DNA of 64,000 bases from an uncultured Treponema sp. (lineage in GTDB: Bacteria > Spirochaetota > Spirochaetia > Treponematales > Treponemataceae): NCBI GenBank assembly GCA_910584475.1, contig CAJUBD010000011.1:60790-124789 (forward strand), read 5' to 3'. This document shows, in pieces, positions 17,757-25,645 of the stretch. Each line of letters starts with the position of its first letter. Within the stretch, counting starts at the first letter, position 1. Below the pieces are notes generated by a model. That model worked only from the letters and a program-made list of their open reading frames with translations, was not told where the DNA came from and made no database searches. A program made the position numbers and the translations under genes.

Positions 17757-17783
17757 TTGAGAGAACCGTGTTATCATTATAAT
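17757..17783 (+). promoter_or_regulatory. raiA/hpf promoter
   Basis: TTGAGA (17757-17762) and a consensus TATAAT (17778-17783) are 15 bases apart. The start codon, with its own GGAGG, is 32 bases further on. Confidence 0.5.
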
Positions 17784-17814
17784 TAGGGAGAGGGAAAATT
17801 TGCCGGAGGCATTT

Positions 17815-18105
17815 ATGAACAAGACAATTAACGCGGTTGGGTTTGAGTTGGAGCAAAAGCAGTCCGACATGATAGAAAAAAAACTCAAGCGGCTCGACTA
17901 CGCCGATGATTTGATAATCGATTTGATTATGCGCGTAAAGCATGACAAGCAATACAGCTTTGACACGACCGTGAATTTCCGCTGGGGCGCGCAGGCGCAT
18001 GTTTCCGGCGAGGACTACGATTTCGCCGCCGCGCTGAACAAATTGATGGATGTTTTGGACAACAAGATCAACAAGGAAAAGGAGAAAGTCCAGGAAAAAA
18101 ATTAA
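17815..18105 (+). CDS. hpf: Ribosome hibernation-promoting factor, short form
   Basis: A 96-residue HPF/RaiA-type protein (beta-alpha-beta-beta-beta-alpha). It binds the 30S decoding region in starvation and inactivates ribosomes. Visible pattern: KTINAVGFELEQ, KKLKRLDYADDLI, lysine-rich turns, FRWGAQAHVSGEDYDFAAAL and a helical tail LMDVLDNKINKEKEKVQE. It lacks the C-terminal dimerisation domain of long HPF. The ATG at 17815 follows GGAGG at the correct distance. It precedes hprK by 62 bases, an association of hpf-like genes with PTS regulators also known from proteobacterial rpoN regions. Confidence 0.82.
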   Translation: MNKTINAVGFELEQKQSDMIEKKLKRLDYADDLIIDLIMRVKHDKQYSFDTTVNFRWGAQAHVSGEDYDFAAALNKLMDVLDNKINKEKEKVQEKN

Positions 18106-18132
18106 ATTTTTCCCAAAAACGCCAAATTCTAC

Positions 18133-18161
18133 TTGCGCAATTCTCGTAAATTGTGTATAGT
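18133..18161 (+). promoter_or_regulatory. hprK promoter, leaderless arrangement
   Basis: TTGCGC (18133-18138), 17 bases, TATAGT (18156-18161), then six bases to the ATG at 18168. There is no Shine-Dalgarno. Confidence 0.55.
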
Positions 18162-18167
18162 GTTTGT

Positions 18168-19157
18168 ATGGCGGAGAAAAAGTTTACAATTCTCGACCTC
18201 ATAAACTTGGAACTGTCTGGATATGACGCGCTGAATTTAAAGTGCGTCGCCGGAAGGCGTGGGCTTTCTAGAGAGCTTTCCAACACATCGATAAATCGGC
18301 CGGGATTGGGACTTTGTGGATTTTTCGATTTTTTTCCTCGCCACCGCATTCAGTTGTTTGGAAGCGGCGAAGTCGCGTATTTGAACAAGCTTTATGCCGA
18401 GCGTCGCACCGATACAATCAGGCAGTTTTTTACATACGACATTCCGTGCTGCGTTTTTTCTCTGAGTCAGGAGCCTACTTTGGATTTTTTGGAAATAGCC
18501 GAAGAGGTTTCCTGCGCGATTTTGATAACTGATTTGGAGCCTTCGGAATTTATGGCGAGGCTCGCGCGCATTTTTTCGAATATTTTCGCGCCGAGAAAAA
18601 CGTTGCACGGCGTTTTCGTGGAAGTCTACGGCGTCGGGATTATGCTGGGCGGGCATTCCGGCGTGGGAAAAAGCGAGACCGCGCTTGAACTCGTGGAGCG
18701 CGGACATCGTTTGGTGGCGGACGACATAGTGGAAATTCGCTGCGTGAACGGAAATATGGTTTTGGGACGCGGCGCGAACACTCTCATAAGCCACCACATG
18801 GAAATTCGCGGTCTTGGAATTATAAATGTCGCCCAACTTTACGGGGTGGGAGCGATCCGCGAGCAAAAGGAAGTCCAGCTTGTCATAAATCTAGAGGAAT
18901 GGAATTCCGAAAAAATCTATGACCGAATCGGCACGGCGCAAGAAACCGTCAATTTGCTTGGAGTGGAAATTCCGACGATAAACATTCCCGTGCGTCCCGG
19001 ACGAAATCTGCCGATAATCATCGAGGCTGCCGCTATGAACATGCGTCTCAAGAAAATGGGCTACAACAGCGCTCGCGACTTCAACCAAAATGTTTTGCGT
19101 TGGATGGAAATGGGCGATGCGCAAGCCGCGTATTACGGAACAGAGGATTACTATTAG
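18168..19157 (+). CDS. hprK: HPr kinase/phosphorylase
   Basis: HprK phosphorylates and dephosphorylates Ser46 of HPr in response to carbon and energy status. The 329-residue length is typical. A variable N-terminal domain is followed by Walker A GGHSGVGKS (residues 161-169), the neighbouring ADDIVEI (the catalytic-loop Asp), the signature EIRGLGIINVAQLYG, and the C-terminal K3-loop region IPVRPGRNLPIIIEAAAMN. In spirochaetes such a pair usually lacks sugar permeases and serves regulation. The partner ptsH lies 216 bases downstream across a hairpin. Confidence 0.95.
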   Translation: MAEKKFTILDLINLELSGYDALNLKCVAGRRGLSRELSNTSINRPGLGLCGFFDFFPRHRIQLFGSGEVAYLNKLYAERRTDTIRQFFTYDIPCCVFSLSQEPTLDFLEIAEEVSCAILITDLEPSEFMARLARIFSNIFAPRKTLHGVFVEVYGVGIMLGGHSGVGKSETALELVERGHRLVADDIVEIRCVNGNMVLGRGANTLISHHMEIRGLGIINVAQLYGVGAIREQKEVQLVINLEEWNSEKIYDRIGTAQETVNLLGVEIPTINIPVRPGRNLPIIIEAAAMNMRLKKMGYNSARDFNQNVLRWMEMGDAQAAYYGTEDYY

Positions 19158-19169
19158 TTTGGCAAGGGC

Positions 19170-19209
19170 ATGATAAAAGCGCCGCTAAAATAGCGCGGCA
19201 TTTTGTCAT
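19170..19209. repeat. Conserved-loop hairpin (inverted orientation)
   Basis: Arms 19170-19185 and 19195-19209 enclose TAAAATAGC, whose reverse complement is a variant of GCCATTTCA. It lies just after hprK. A second structure with arms TTGGCG/CGCCAA and an inner GGC-GCAA-GCC is at about 19319-19345, before ptsH. The rest of the 216-base gap has no gene. Confidence 0.65.
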
Positions 19210-19373
19210 CGCAAGCTTGTATGTTGATATGTGCCGCGTGGCGACAAGTTGCTTGAAGCGCACGCTAAAAGGACTATGGCGAAGGTAGCAGCCTACTTTC
19301 ATTGTCAGGGAAACTAGGTTGGCGGGCGCAAGCCTGTCGCCAATTTCGCTTTTGACTTTTATAGGGAGGAAAT

Positions 19374-19640
19374 ATGGTCGAGAAAGTTTTGACGGTTAAA
19401 AATCGCGCTGGAATTCACGCGCGTCCGGCTTCCATGATCGCTCAGGCAGCGAACAAATTTGTGAGCGAGATTACATTGGAAAAAGATTCTATTGTCGTGA
19501 ATGCCAAGTCGATTATGGGTGTCATAACGATGGCGGCCGGCTACAATACTACTATCGTGCTCAAAGTGGAAGGTGATGACGAGCAGGAAGCGGTCGCCGC
19601 GATTGAAAGGCTTTTCGAGACGAAATTCGAGGAGGAATAG
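19374..19640 (+). CDS. ptsH: Phosphocarrier protein HPr
   Basis: An 88-residue HPr with the phosphorylatable His15 in RAGIHARPAS and the regulatory Ser46 in NAKSIMGVITMAA, the site for HprK. It carries phosphate from enzyme I or acts as a regulator when serine-phosphorylated. A strong Shine-Dalgarno, GGGAGGAA, precedes the ATG. It is the first gene of an apparent ptsH-lexA-holA operon, with lexA starting two bases after its stop. Confidence 0.97.
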   Translation: MVEKVLTVKNRAGIHARPASMIAQAANKFVSEITLEKDSIVVNAKSIMGVITMAAGYNTTIVLKVEGDDEQEAVAAIERLFETKFEEE

Positions 19641-19641
19641 G

Positions 19642-20256
19642 GTGAAGGAAATTACGCAGATTCAGCGTGATGTTCTCAATTATATTGCGCAATTCATCGA
19701 TGAAAATTCCTATCCTCCGACTGTGCGTGAAATAAGCGAGCATTTCGGCAAGTCGATTCGCGCGGTTCAGGACAATATGACGGCGTTGCAGAAAAAAGGC
19801 TATATTTCTCTCGTGCAAAAAAAGTCGCGCTCGATAAAAATCCTGATTGACGAGCGGAAAAAAGATGCCGGCATTTTCATGGAAAAAGTTCCGCTGCTCG
19901 GAACGATTGCCGCCGGCAGGCCGCTTTTATGCGAGGAAAATCTCGACGGCTATGTTACGCTCACCGAGCCTTTCATCCGTCCGGGAAAAAGTTATTTCGC
20001 GCTGCGGGTTCGCGGACAAAGCATGATTAACGCCGGCATTCTTGAAGGCGACCTCGCCATCGTGGAACAAGGCTCGGAAGTTTCGGATGGGCAGATTGTC
20101 GTGGCAGTCATTGAGGACGCGATTACGCTCAAGCGTTATTTCAAAGAGTCGGGAAGAATCCGGTTGCAGCCCGAAAATCCCGCGTTCAATCCGATTTATT
20201 GCACGAGCGATTTGCGCATCGTGGGGACGCTCGCCAATTTGGTGCGTACTTATTGA
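19642..20256 (+). CDS. lexA: LexA-type SOS repressor
   Basis: A 204-residue LexA with a GTG start at 19642 inside GAGGAATAGGGTG. The N-terminal winged helix is IQRDVLNYIAQFIDENSYPPTVREI, whose 'SYPPTVREISEHFG' stretch is characteristic. The self-cleavage site is Ala91-Gly92 (TIAAGRPLL). The Ser127 (GQSM) and Lys164 (ITLKRYF) dyad is present, so RecA-stimulated autocleavage should work. It represses DNA-repair genes. LexA is absent from some treponemes, so its presence and its place behind ptsH are worth noting. Confidence 0.94.
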   Translation: MKEITQIQRDVLNYIAQFIDENSYPPTVREISEHFGKSIRAVQDNMTALQKKGYISLVQKKSRSIKILIDERKKDAGIFMEKVPLLGTIAAGRPLLCEENLDGYVTLTEPFIRPGKSYFALRVRGQSMINAGILEGDLAIVEQGSEVSDGQIVVAVIEDAITLKRYFKESGRIRLQPENPAFNPIYCTSDLRIVGTLANLVRTY

Positions 20257-20258
20257 AG

Positions 20259-21266
20259 ATGTCGCTCTATTTGTACAGCGGGCCGGAATTCGGCGAGCGA
20301 GACGACGCGGTTTCGGCGATAAAAGATTCATTGCAAAAAAAATTCTCCTCGTGCGAATTCTATTCGTATTATGCCGTGGAAACTCCGATTGCGGATGCGA
20401 TGCAAAAATTGTACGGAGCGTCGCTTTTTTCCGAGGCGACTTGCGTGATTTTTCACGGCGCGGAACAAATCAAAAAAAAGGAAGACATTCAAAAAATCGC
20501 GGATTGGGCGAAAGGCGCGGGCGAGTCGAGCGTCTTGATTTTGGTGAGCGATGAAATTTCTTGCGACGCGAAATTGGAAAAAATCGTGGCGAAAGAATGC
20601 CGCCGCCAGTTTTGGGAAATGTTCGATGAGCAAAAAATTCCCTGGCTCAAGAACTATTTTTCCAAAAGCGGCTATTCGATTGAAAGCGACGCTTGCGAGG
20701 AAATTTTGGACTTGGTGGAAAACAACACGCAGGCGCTCAAAAACGAATGCTCGCGGTTTTTCGTCTGTTTTCCGCCTGGCGCGAAAATCACCGTTGAAAA
20801 CGTGGACTCTCTCATCGAGCATGGCCGCGAGGAATCGGCGTTCACGCTTTTCGACGCGATGGCGGACGGCGCGAAGTCTCCTTCCGAACGGCTTGAGGGC
20901 GCGCTCGGCATTTTGCAGAAAATCCGCCTTTCAAAAGACTCTTCGAGCGTGATGATAATCTCGGGGCTTTCGTATTGCTTTCGAAGGCTTTCCGCATGGC
21001 ACGCGCTGAAGATCGCCGGCAAGACAGATGACTTTTCGCTCAAGACGAGCGGATTTGCGAGCAAGAAAAGCCGCCGCCAATACTCCTCCGCCGAGCGCGT
21101 CTGGAATTACGGGCAAAGCGCGGCAATCTGTGCGCTGCTTTCCGAAACCGACATGCAGATCCGTTCAGGCGGCGCGGGGCTTGAAGACACGCTTTTGCAA
21201 ATGCTCCTCTACGAAATTATTGTGAAGCGCGGAGCGAGGATTTCGGCTTACAGCGAATGTCCTTGA
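20259..21266 (+). CDS. holA: DNA polymerase III delta subunit
   Basis: The 335-residue product has the HolA layout. An N-terminal ATPase-like domain starts LYLYSGPEFGERDDAVSAI (the usual 'G-x-E-x-x-x-x-x-x-x-I' entry), then come LYGASLFSEATCVIFHGAEQI and LILVSDEISCDAKLEKIV. A central helical domain has NNTQALKNECSRFF, and a collar domain has ESAFTLFDAMADG and LGILQKIRLS. As delta of the clamp loader it opens the sliding clamp. Walker A is absent, as expected for delta. It starts three bases after the lexA stop. Confidence 0.85.
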   Translation: MSLYLYSGPEFGERDDAVSAIKDSLQKKFSSCEFYSYYAVETPIADAMQKLYGASLFSEATCVIFHGAEQIKKKEDIQKIADWAKGAGESSVLILVSDEISCDAKLEKIVAKECRRQFWEMFDEQKIPWLKNYFSKSGYSIESDACEEILDLVENNTQALKNECSRFFVCFPPGAKITVENVDSLIEHGREESAFTLFDAMADGAKSPSERLEGALGILQKIRLSKDSSSVMIISGLSYCFRRLSAWHALKIAGKTDDFSLKTSGFASKKSRRQYSSAERVWNYGQSAAICALLSETDMQIRSGGAGLEDTLLQMLLYEIIVKRGARISAYSECP

Positions 21267-21274
21267 TATCGTTG

Positions 21275-21308
21275 TTGAACCGTGGTAAGTTATCAATATT
21301 TAATAAAC
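21275..21308. promoter_or_regulatory. Operator copy 1, upstream of tetR
   Basis: These 34 bases align without gaps to 22029-22062 upstream of the flavodoxin gene, with 25 identities. Core blocks are TTGAACCGTGGTAA and ATCAATATTTAATAAA. This indicates a shared operator, and so autoregulation by the TetR protein. Confidence 0.6.
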
Positions 21309-21350
21309 GTCTTCGACGGCACACTGCCGTCATAATTGAGGAGATGGATT

Positions 21351-21986
21351 ATGCGCAAGGCGAACCCGGAAATCATTTCGCTCATAAAAGAAAAGGCGTT
21401 GGAACTGCTCATGAAGCAAAACCCCGACACCATCGGAATGCGTGACATAGCGCGGGAATGCGGCATCACGGCGGCAAGCATCTACTATTATTATAGCGAC
21501 AAGGACGCGCTCTTCCAGCAGATTGCGCTCGACTGCCTGCGCTCCCTGAACGAATCGCTCGTCGCCGCATCGCAAACAACGCGGAATCCCAAGAAGAAAA
21601 TCATCCGCACAATCGACGCATACCGCCGTTGGTGCTTTCAAAACCCGCGAAAGGCGCTCCTCGTCATGCAGGGAATCAAGTCCGCGTCTGACGCGCCGCC
21701 TGAAACCGTCCGCGAATACTATGTCTGCAACCGCACGGGAATCGCCCTTTTAGAAGAATGCGTGTCCCTCGGAATCGCACGTTCCGAAAATCCCGCGCTC
21801 GATGTCGGCATCCTCGTCAACGGGCTGTGGGGATGCATCGAGTCAGTCCTGCTAAAAAAATGCGATGTAGAATATTGGGGCGATGGAGATGCGTATGCCG
21901 ACCGTTTCATAAAAATGTGGATGAAGTCCGTTTTCATAAAGCGAAAAGAAAAACCATCCGAAAAACAATCTGCCATTGACAAATAA
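21351..21986 (+). CDS. TetR-family transcriptional regulator
   Basis: A 211-residue regulator. The N-terminal helix-turn-helix is IGMRDIARECGITAASIYYYYSD, a classic TetR recognition region (the 'SxYYYYxxKxxLF' motif). The all-helical C-terminal domain would bind ligand and dimerise. The ATG at 21351 has GAGGAG upstream. Sequence upstream of the gene is repeated upstream of the next gene, a secreted flavodoxin, so the pair is very likely its regulon. The inducer is unknown. Confidence 0.92.
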   Translation: MRKANPEIISLIKEKALELLMKQNPDTIGMRDIARECGITAASIYYYYSDKDALFQQIALDCLRSLNESLVAASQTTRNPKKKIIRTIDAYRRWCFQNPRKALLVMQGIKSASDAPPETVREYYVCNRTGIALLEECVSLGIARSENPALDVGILVNGLWGCIESVLLKKCDVEYWGDGDAYADRFIKMWMKSVFIKRKEKPSEKQSAIDK

Positions 21987-22016
21987 AAAAAATCGGAAAA
22001 ACTTAAAAGAAGCCTA

Positions 22017-22063
22017 TTGACATTATTATTAAACAGTGTTAAAATATCATTGTTTAATAATAA
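22017..22063 (+). promoter_or_regulatory. Flavodoxin promoter with TetR operator
   Basis: TTGACA (22017-22022), 17 bases, TAAAAT (22040-22045). Overlapping it are perfect 13-base inverted arms TTATTATTAAACA (22023-22035) and TGTTTAATAATAA (22051-22063). A partial further half-site (TATCATTGTTT) lies near 22101. The operator covers the -10, as a repressor site should. Confidence 0.75.
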
Positions 22064-22163
22064 GAATAAATACCTTCATGTCTTTAAGCATTGTCAATTT
22101 ATCATTGTTTGAAGAATATGAAAAGGGAAAATGAGTTTTTCAAGTCTTTTGATGGGGGAAAAA

Positions 22164-22727
22164 ATGAAAAAAATGATGATGACTTTTGGAACACTGCTCG
22201 CACTGTCGGCAATCGCCGCGCAGGAAAACCGTGTGCTTGTGGCATATTTCAGCAAAACAGGAAACACTGAAATCCTGGCAAAGGAAATCGCGGCGGAAAC
22301 AGGCGGAACGCTGGCCCGTATCCGCGCCACGCAGCCGTATCCAGCCGACAAAAAGGCGAATATGGAACGGACGAAGGCGGAGTACGAAAACGGCGCGCGC
22401 CCAGCAATCGAGTGCGATGTTTTGGATGTTTCTGATTACGACGTCATCTTTGTCGGCTATCCGCTTTGGTGCGCGAAAGCGCCCGCTCCGATTTTCACTT
22501 TCCTTGAGTCGCACGACCTTTCGGGAAAGAAGATCGTGCCGTTCGTAACTTACGGCGGAAGCCCTTTCGCGCGGGGCACGGAGGACATACGCCTCCTCGC
22601 GCCCGAAGCCGAAGTCTCAAGGCCGATCGCCGTGCGCGCCTCCCGCGTTTCCTCGTGCGGAAAGACAGTCCGCGCCGCCGCCCGGAAACTCGTCGCAGAG
22701 TGCGCCCCGTCGGCGCTCAATTTTTGA
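22164..22727 (+). CDS. Secreted flavodoxin-like protein
   Basis: A 187-residue flavodoxin-fold protein. The FMN phosphate loop is YFSKTGNTE, and the isoalloxazine loops are VGYPLWCAKAPAP and TYGGSPFARGT. An N-terminal KKMMM followed by a hydrophobic stretch ending AIAAQEN is a probable signal peptide, unusual since flavodoxins are normally cytoplasmic, although exported ones with this domain are common in gut anaerobes. It would carry electrons in the envelope. A GGGGG precedes the ATG. It is probably repressed by the adjacent TetR protein. Confidence 0.85.
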   Translation: MKKMMMTFGTLLALSAIAAQENRVLVAYFSKTGNTEILAKEIAAETGGTLARIRATQPYPADKKANMERTKAEYENGARPAIECDVLDVSDYDVIFVGYPLWCAKAPAPIFTFLESHDLSGKKIVPFVTYGGSPFARGTEDIRLLAPEAEVSRPIAVRASRVSSCGKTVRAAARKLVAECAPSALNF

Positions 22728-22912
22728 CACGGGTTTTGTTCCAAAACTTGCCTTTTATATTCATATTCGCTAGCTCGTGCGAATTAAGCATCCTCGGAAA
22801 TTGAGTTTCCCTGCGGCGCTTAAGTTCCGTTGTTCTAAACGGCTCGCCGCGATCGCACGGAACGGCGTCAAGCGTTTCGCGCGAGCTGTTGGAATCCGCG
22901 TGCAAATATTGA
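22728..22912. repeat. Repeat remnants downstream of the flavodoxin gene
   Basis: The gap contains 'gtgcgaattaagcatcctcggaaattgagtttcc'-type sequence also seen at about 39515-39560, here next to CGAGC/GCTCG half-palindromes. No gene seen. Confidence 0.4.
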
Positions 22913-23134
22913 CTAAAATTCCCTTTCGTTCAGTCTCGCTTTTAGCGAGTTCAGCTCCTCGGGCGTGAACGTGATTCCTTTGCCCATCTTCTGGTGATCC
23001 GCGCTCCACGGCCGCAGGTCGTATTTTGCGGGGCGGTCTCCCCAAGAAACGCGGTTCAGCTCGGTTTTCCAGCCGCCTTTTCCCTCCGAAATCACGGCTA
23101 TGTGCTCTTCGATTTTGAATGTGAATTCGTCCAT
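22913..23134 (-). CDS. YdbC/PC4-type single-stranded-DNA-binding protein
   Basis: A 73-residue protein with the PC4-like pattern of bacterial YdbC: FKIEEHIAVISEGKGGWKTELNRVSWG, KYDLRPWSADHQKMGKGITF and TPEELNSLKARL. YdbC homodimers bind single-stranded nucleic acid and may affect transcription or recombination. A strong GGAGGAAAG precedes the ATG. It lies downstream of the ATPase gene on the same strand, 117 bases away. Confidence 0.85.
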   Translation of the reverse strand: MDEFTFKIEEHIAVISEGKGGWKTELNRVSWGDRPAKYDLRPWSADHQKMGKGITFTPEELNSLKARLNEREF

Positions 23135-23251
23135 CTTTCCTCCAAACGGTGTTTTTTTTCTCGAAATTCTTTTTATTTATATTATACAACTTTTTTCGCT
23201 TTTTTCACAGTATGAACATAGAAAAAAACATGATTTTGAAAGCAAAATACT

Positions 23252-24610
23252 TTAACGCCTACGGTCTCGCCTCTCAATTAACTCGACTCCGCCCAATTCC
23301 GGCGTTTCGCTAGCGTCGCTCAAGCTCTTGTCGATGCGAATCTTCGATTCCTCTAGCGAGCGGATTTTCGACGAAAAGTCGTTCCGCCTTTCGCACACCC
23401 AGAATTCGTCGCGGCGCATTTTCTTCATGTCCATAAGCCTGAACTCGTGCGTAGTGACGAGCAGCTGCACCTGCCGCTCCCTGGCAAGAGACAAATATTT
23501 TTCGATGAAATTTATCGTGAGCGAAGGATGAAGGCATCGGCTTATTTCGTCTATGACATAAGTCTTGCTTTGCTTTGAGACAAGCACTTCGAGCAAGTCG
23601 AAAAGCCGCGCCGTGCCGTCGCTTTCGTCGCCACGCTCAAACGCGACCCCTTGGTCTGCATAGTTGTGGACGAATTTGAGTTCACGGGTCTGAACATTCC
23701 CGTCGTCACCTATCTTAACCGTATAGACATTGTTGCGGTTTCGCACGGCCGCGCTCCAAATCTCTTTATTTTGGCGGTTGTGAAACTGCCTTGCGACTTC
23801 GATTTGCGCCTGAAGCGAAGCCCGCTCGAAAATGTTAAGCGTCTCCATAACCTTTGAAAGAGTCACTTCCACGCTTTTTATTCCGTCAATTCCCGTTCCA
23901 AAGTAGAGCAGAAGCCTTTCAAATTCCCGGATTGAATCAGTGTCGGTAAGCAGCGTGGTTTCGCTCAACGGACGGTCGGGGAAAGTGATTTCTATTCCGC
24001 GCTCAAACCATTGATGCACATTGCGAAGCACTTGCACCTGCGGAGTCGTGGCGAAAAGCGCCTGCGTGTTGTTGTTTATATTGAAGAGGAACGGAGCGGA
24101 ACTCTGAGCGAACACCGTTGCCAAAGCCTTCACGTTTTCGATACGCTCGAAGTCCTTTCCCAAAACGCAAGGCGAATCCCTTTGCTCCTTTTTGAAAAGA
24201 AAGACCTTTTTGTTCACGTTTCTCCTGAAAAGCCATTCCCTTTCTATCTTGCCCGCCGATAGCGTAACCTCGATTCCGTAGACAAATATCGCGCCGTCAA
24301 GAAAGAATTCTATTTCAAAAGACGACGGCCGCTCCTTGTTCTTCGCGTCAATCTTGCACCAAGAATCCGCCGCCCCATGCAATAGCCGCCCGGTCCGCAC
24401 GAATGTTCGGAGCAAGTACATCGCCTTGACAAGGTTGGACTTTCCAGCGCCGTTCGCGCCGTAAATCGCTGAAAACTTGAGAAGTTCAAGCGGCGGTTTT
24501 TCCACCACGTTCAAGTGTTCCTTCTTCGTGCGCACCGCGCCCGCCTTAAGCGAAATACTTTCCGCCGCGTTGAAAGAGAGAAAATTGGAAAGAGTGAAAC
24601 TGATTAGCAT
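23252..24610 (-). CDS. OLD/RloA-like AAA ATPase
   Basis: A 452-residue ABC-type ATPase of the AAA_15/AAA_21 group. The start LISFTLSNFLSFNAAESISL is typical. Walker A is GANGAGKSN, Walker B TYVIDEISRCLHPSL, and the switch histidine TTHEFRLMD. RloA-type proteins of this form act in phage defence, usually with a partner nuclease (RloB). No RloB-like gene follows here; the next gene is YdbC. The ATG at 24610 is preferred over a longer frame to 24769 because the family signature starts there. It could be a lone defence ATPase or one using another partner. Confidence 0.85.
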   Translation of the reverse strand: MLISFTLSNFLSFNAAESISLKAGAVRTKKEHLNVVEKPPLELLKFSAIYGANGAGKSNLVKAMYLLRTFVRTGRLLHGAADSWCKIDAKNKERPSSFEIEFFLDGAIFVYGIEVTLSAGKIEREWLFRRNVNKKVFLFKKEQRDSPCVLGKDFERIENVKALATVFAQSSAPFLFNINNNTQALFATTPQVQVLRNVHQWFERGIEITFPDRPLSETTLLTDTDSIREFERLLLYFGTGIDGIKSVEVTLSKVMETLNIFERASLQAQIEVARQFHNRQNKEIWSAAVRNRNNVYTVKIGDDGNVQTRELKFVHNYADQGVAFERGDESDGTARLFDLLEVLVSKQSKTYVIDEISRCLHPSLTINFIEKYLSLARERQVQLLVTTHEFRLMDMKKMRRDEFWVCERRNDFSSKIRSLEESKIRIDKSLSDASETPELGGVELIERRDRRR

Positions 24611-24762
24611 AGAAATACCTGCATTTTTTATCCGTATCTTGGCGCGGATCTGTCCTTTCATTTCTGGAATATCAAATATGTCAATTCTAATGTAATTGCC
24701 GATAAAATGCAACAGTTTTTTAAATTTTAAGCGAAAAAATCGAATAAAATTTAAAAATTTGC

Positions 24763-24791
24763 TTGACAAAACACATTTTCAGTGCTATTTT
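24763..24791 (+). promoter_or_regulatory. HU gene promoter
   Basis: TTGACA (24763-24768), 17 bases, TATTTT (24786-24791). Transcription would begin near 24798, giving a long leader of about 160 bases before the HU start. Confidence 0.7.
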
Positions 24792-24797
24792 TAAATT

Positions 24798-24961
24798 AGA
24801 AAGTTCGTCGAAAAAATCGAATAACTTTCAGATTTTCGTTTGGTTTCCGTGGCCAAAATCGGAAAATGTTCCGTCTGCTCCAAGAATCGCGGAAAAGGCG
24901 AAAACCGAAGGTTTCCGTATGGGAGCCTAAACTGTGGCGAATGCTAAGGAGGAAAAAAGAG
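24798..24961 (+). other. Long structured leader of the HU gene
   Basis: The leader contains short pairings such as TTTCCG/CGGAAA and AAACC-GAA-GGTTT and ends in AAGGAGG. It matches no riboswitch I know. Its length for a DNA-architecture gene suggests control at the RNA level, but this is inference. Confidence 0.35.
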
Positions 24962-25342
24962 ATGAGCGTACCTTACAAAGTAAAGACCTACAAGAATCCG
25001 CTGAATGCCGAAGCCGAGGCGAAGTTCTATCCCGCTCCAGTATACCACGGCGAATTGGGCTTTGAAGCCGTGTGTTCGGAAATCTCTGAAAAGACCGCCC
25101 TCACGCCTTCGGAAGTGCGTGGCGTAATAGACGCCCTTTTGACGAGCGTGCCGAAGTACATGCTTTTGGGCTACAAAGTGCGTCTTGACGGCTTGGGAAT
25201 CTTCCGCTTCACGTTCAGCGGCAACGGAAAAGAAACCAGCGACGAAGTGTGCAGCACGGACATCAGGGCGGAGAAAATCCACTTTACGCCGGATGTCAGG
25301 CTCAAGGCGAAAATGGCGAAACCAGAATACGTTCGGATGTAG
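24962..25342 (+). CDS. HU-related DNA-binding protein, Bacteroidetes type
   Basis: A 126-residue protein of the HU_rel type (TIGR01201-like): YKVKTYKNPLNAEAEAKFYP, then HGELGFEAVCSEISEKTALTPSEVRGVIDALL, GYKVRLDGLGIFRFTFSGNG and IHFTPDVRLKAKM. It lacks the classic HU arm sequence and starts with the strand preceding the HU fold. This group is abundant in Bacteroidetes and unexpected in spirochaetes, so gene transfer is likely. It is preceded by AAGGAGG and followed by a structured 3' region and terminator. Confidence 0.85.
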   Translation: MSVPYKVKTYKNPLNAEAEAKFYPAPVYHGELGFEAVCSEISEKTALTPSEVRGVIDALLTSVPKYMLLGYKVRLDGLGIFRFTFSGNGKETSDEVCSTDIRAEKIHFTPDVRLKAKMAKPEYVRM

Positions 25343-25442
25343 ACAGCGTTAGGCAAGCGGCGGCTCTGTAACGGAGGCCTGAGTTTGTGGAAAAAGAGGC
25401 CGAGCGGCCAAAGGACAGATTCCGTTATGAAAAGTAGTATTG
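25343..25442 (+). ncRNA. Structured 3' RNA downstream of the HU gene (candidate)
   Basis: Before the terminator lie nested pairings: AACGGA (25371-25376) with TCCGTT (about 25422-25427), enclosing GGCCT/AGGCC and a GGCC-GAGC-GGCC. Such a branched fold between a stop codon and a terminator may be a stable 3'-derived RNA. No known family recognised. Confidence 0.35.
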
Positions 25443-25485
25443 GGCTTTCGGCAAATGTTTTGGCTTGCCGGAAGCCATTTTTTTT
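25443..25485 (+). terminator. Terminator of the HU transcript
   Basis: GGCTTTCGGCAA and TTGCCGGAAGCC pair (one G-U) around a short loop and are followed by ATTTTTTTT. Confidence 0.85.
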
Positions 25486-25645
25486 GCTGGGAAAATCCGC
25501 CCGATAGGAGAGTGTACGCTTGTCTGCCGAAAACTTTTTGTGGAAAAACTTCGAAGGCGTGTCATATCAATAGAATACATTTCTAAAACTTGCGCTGAAT
25601 TTATTTCCGTAAATGCTCGAAAGTTTTTGTGGGAAAACGAAAATC

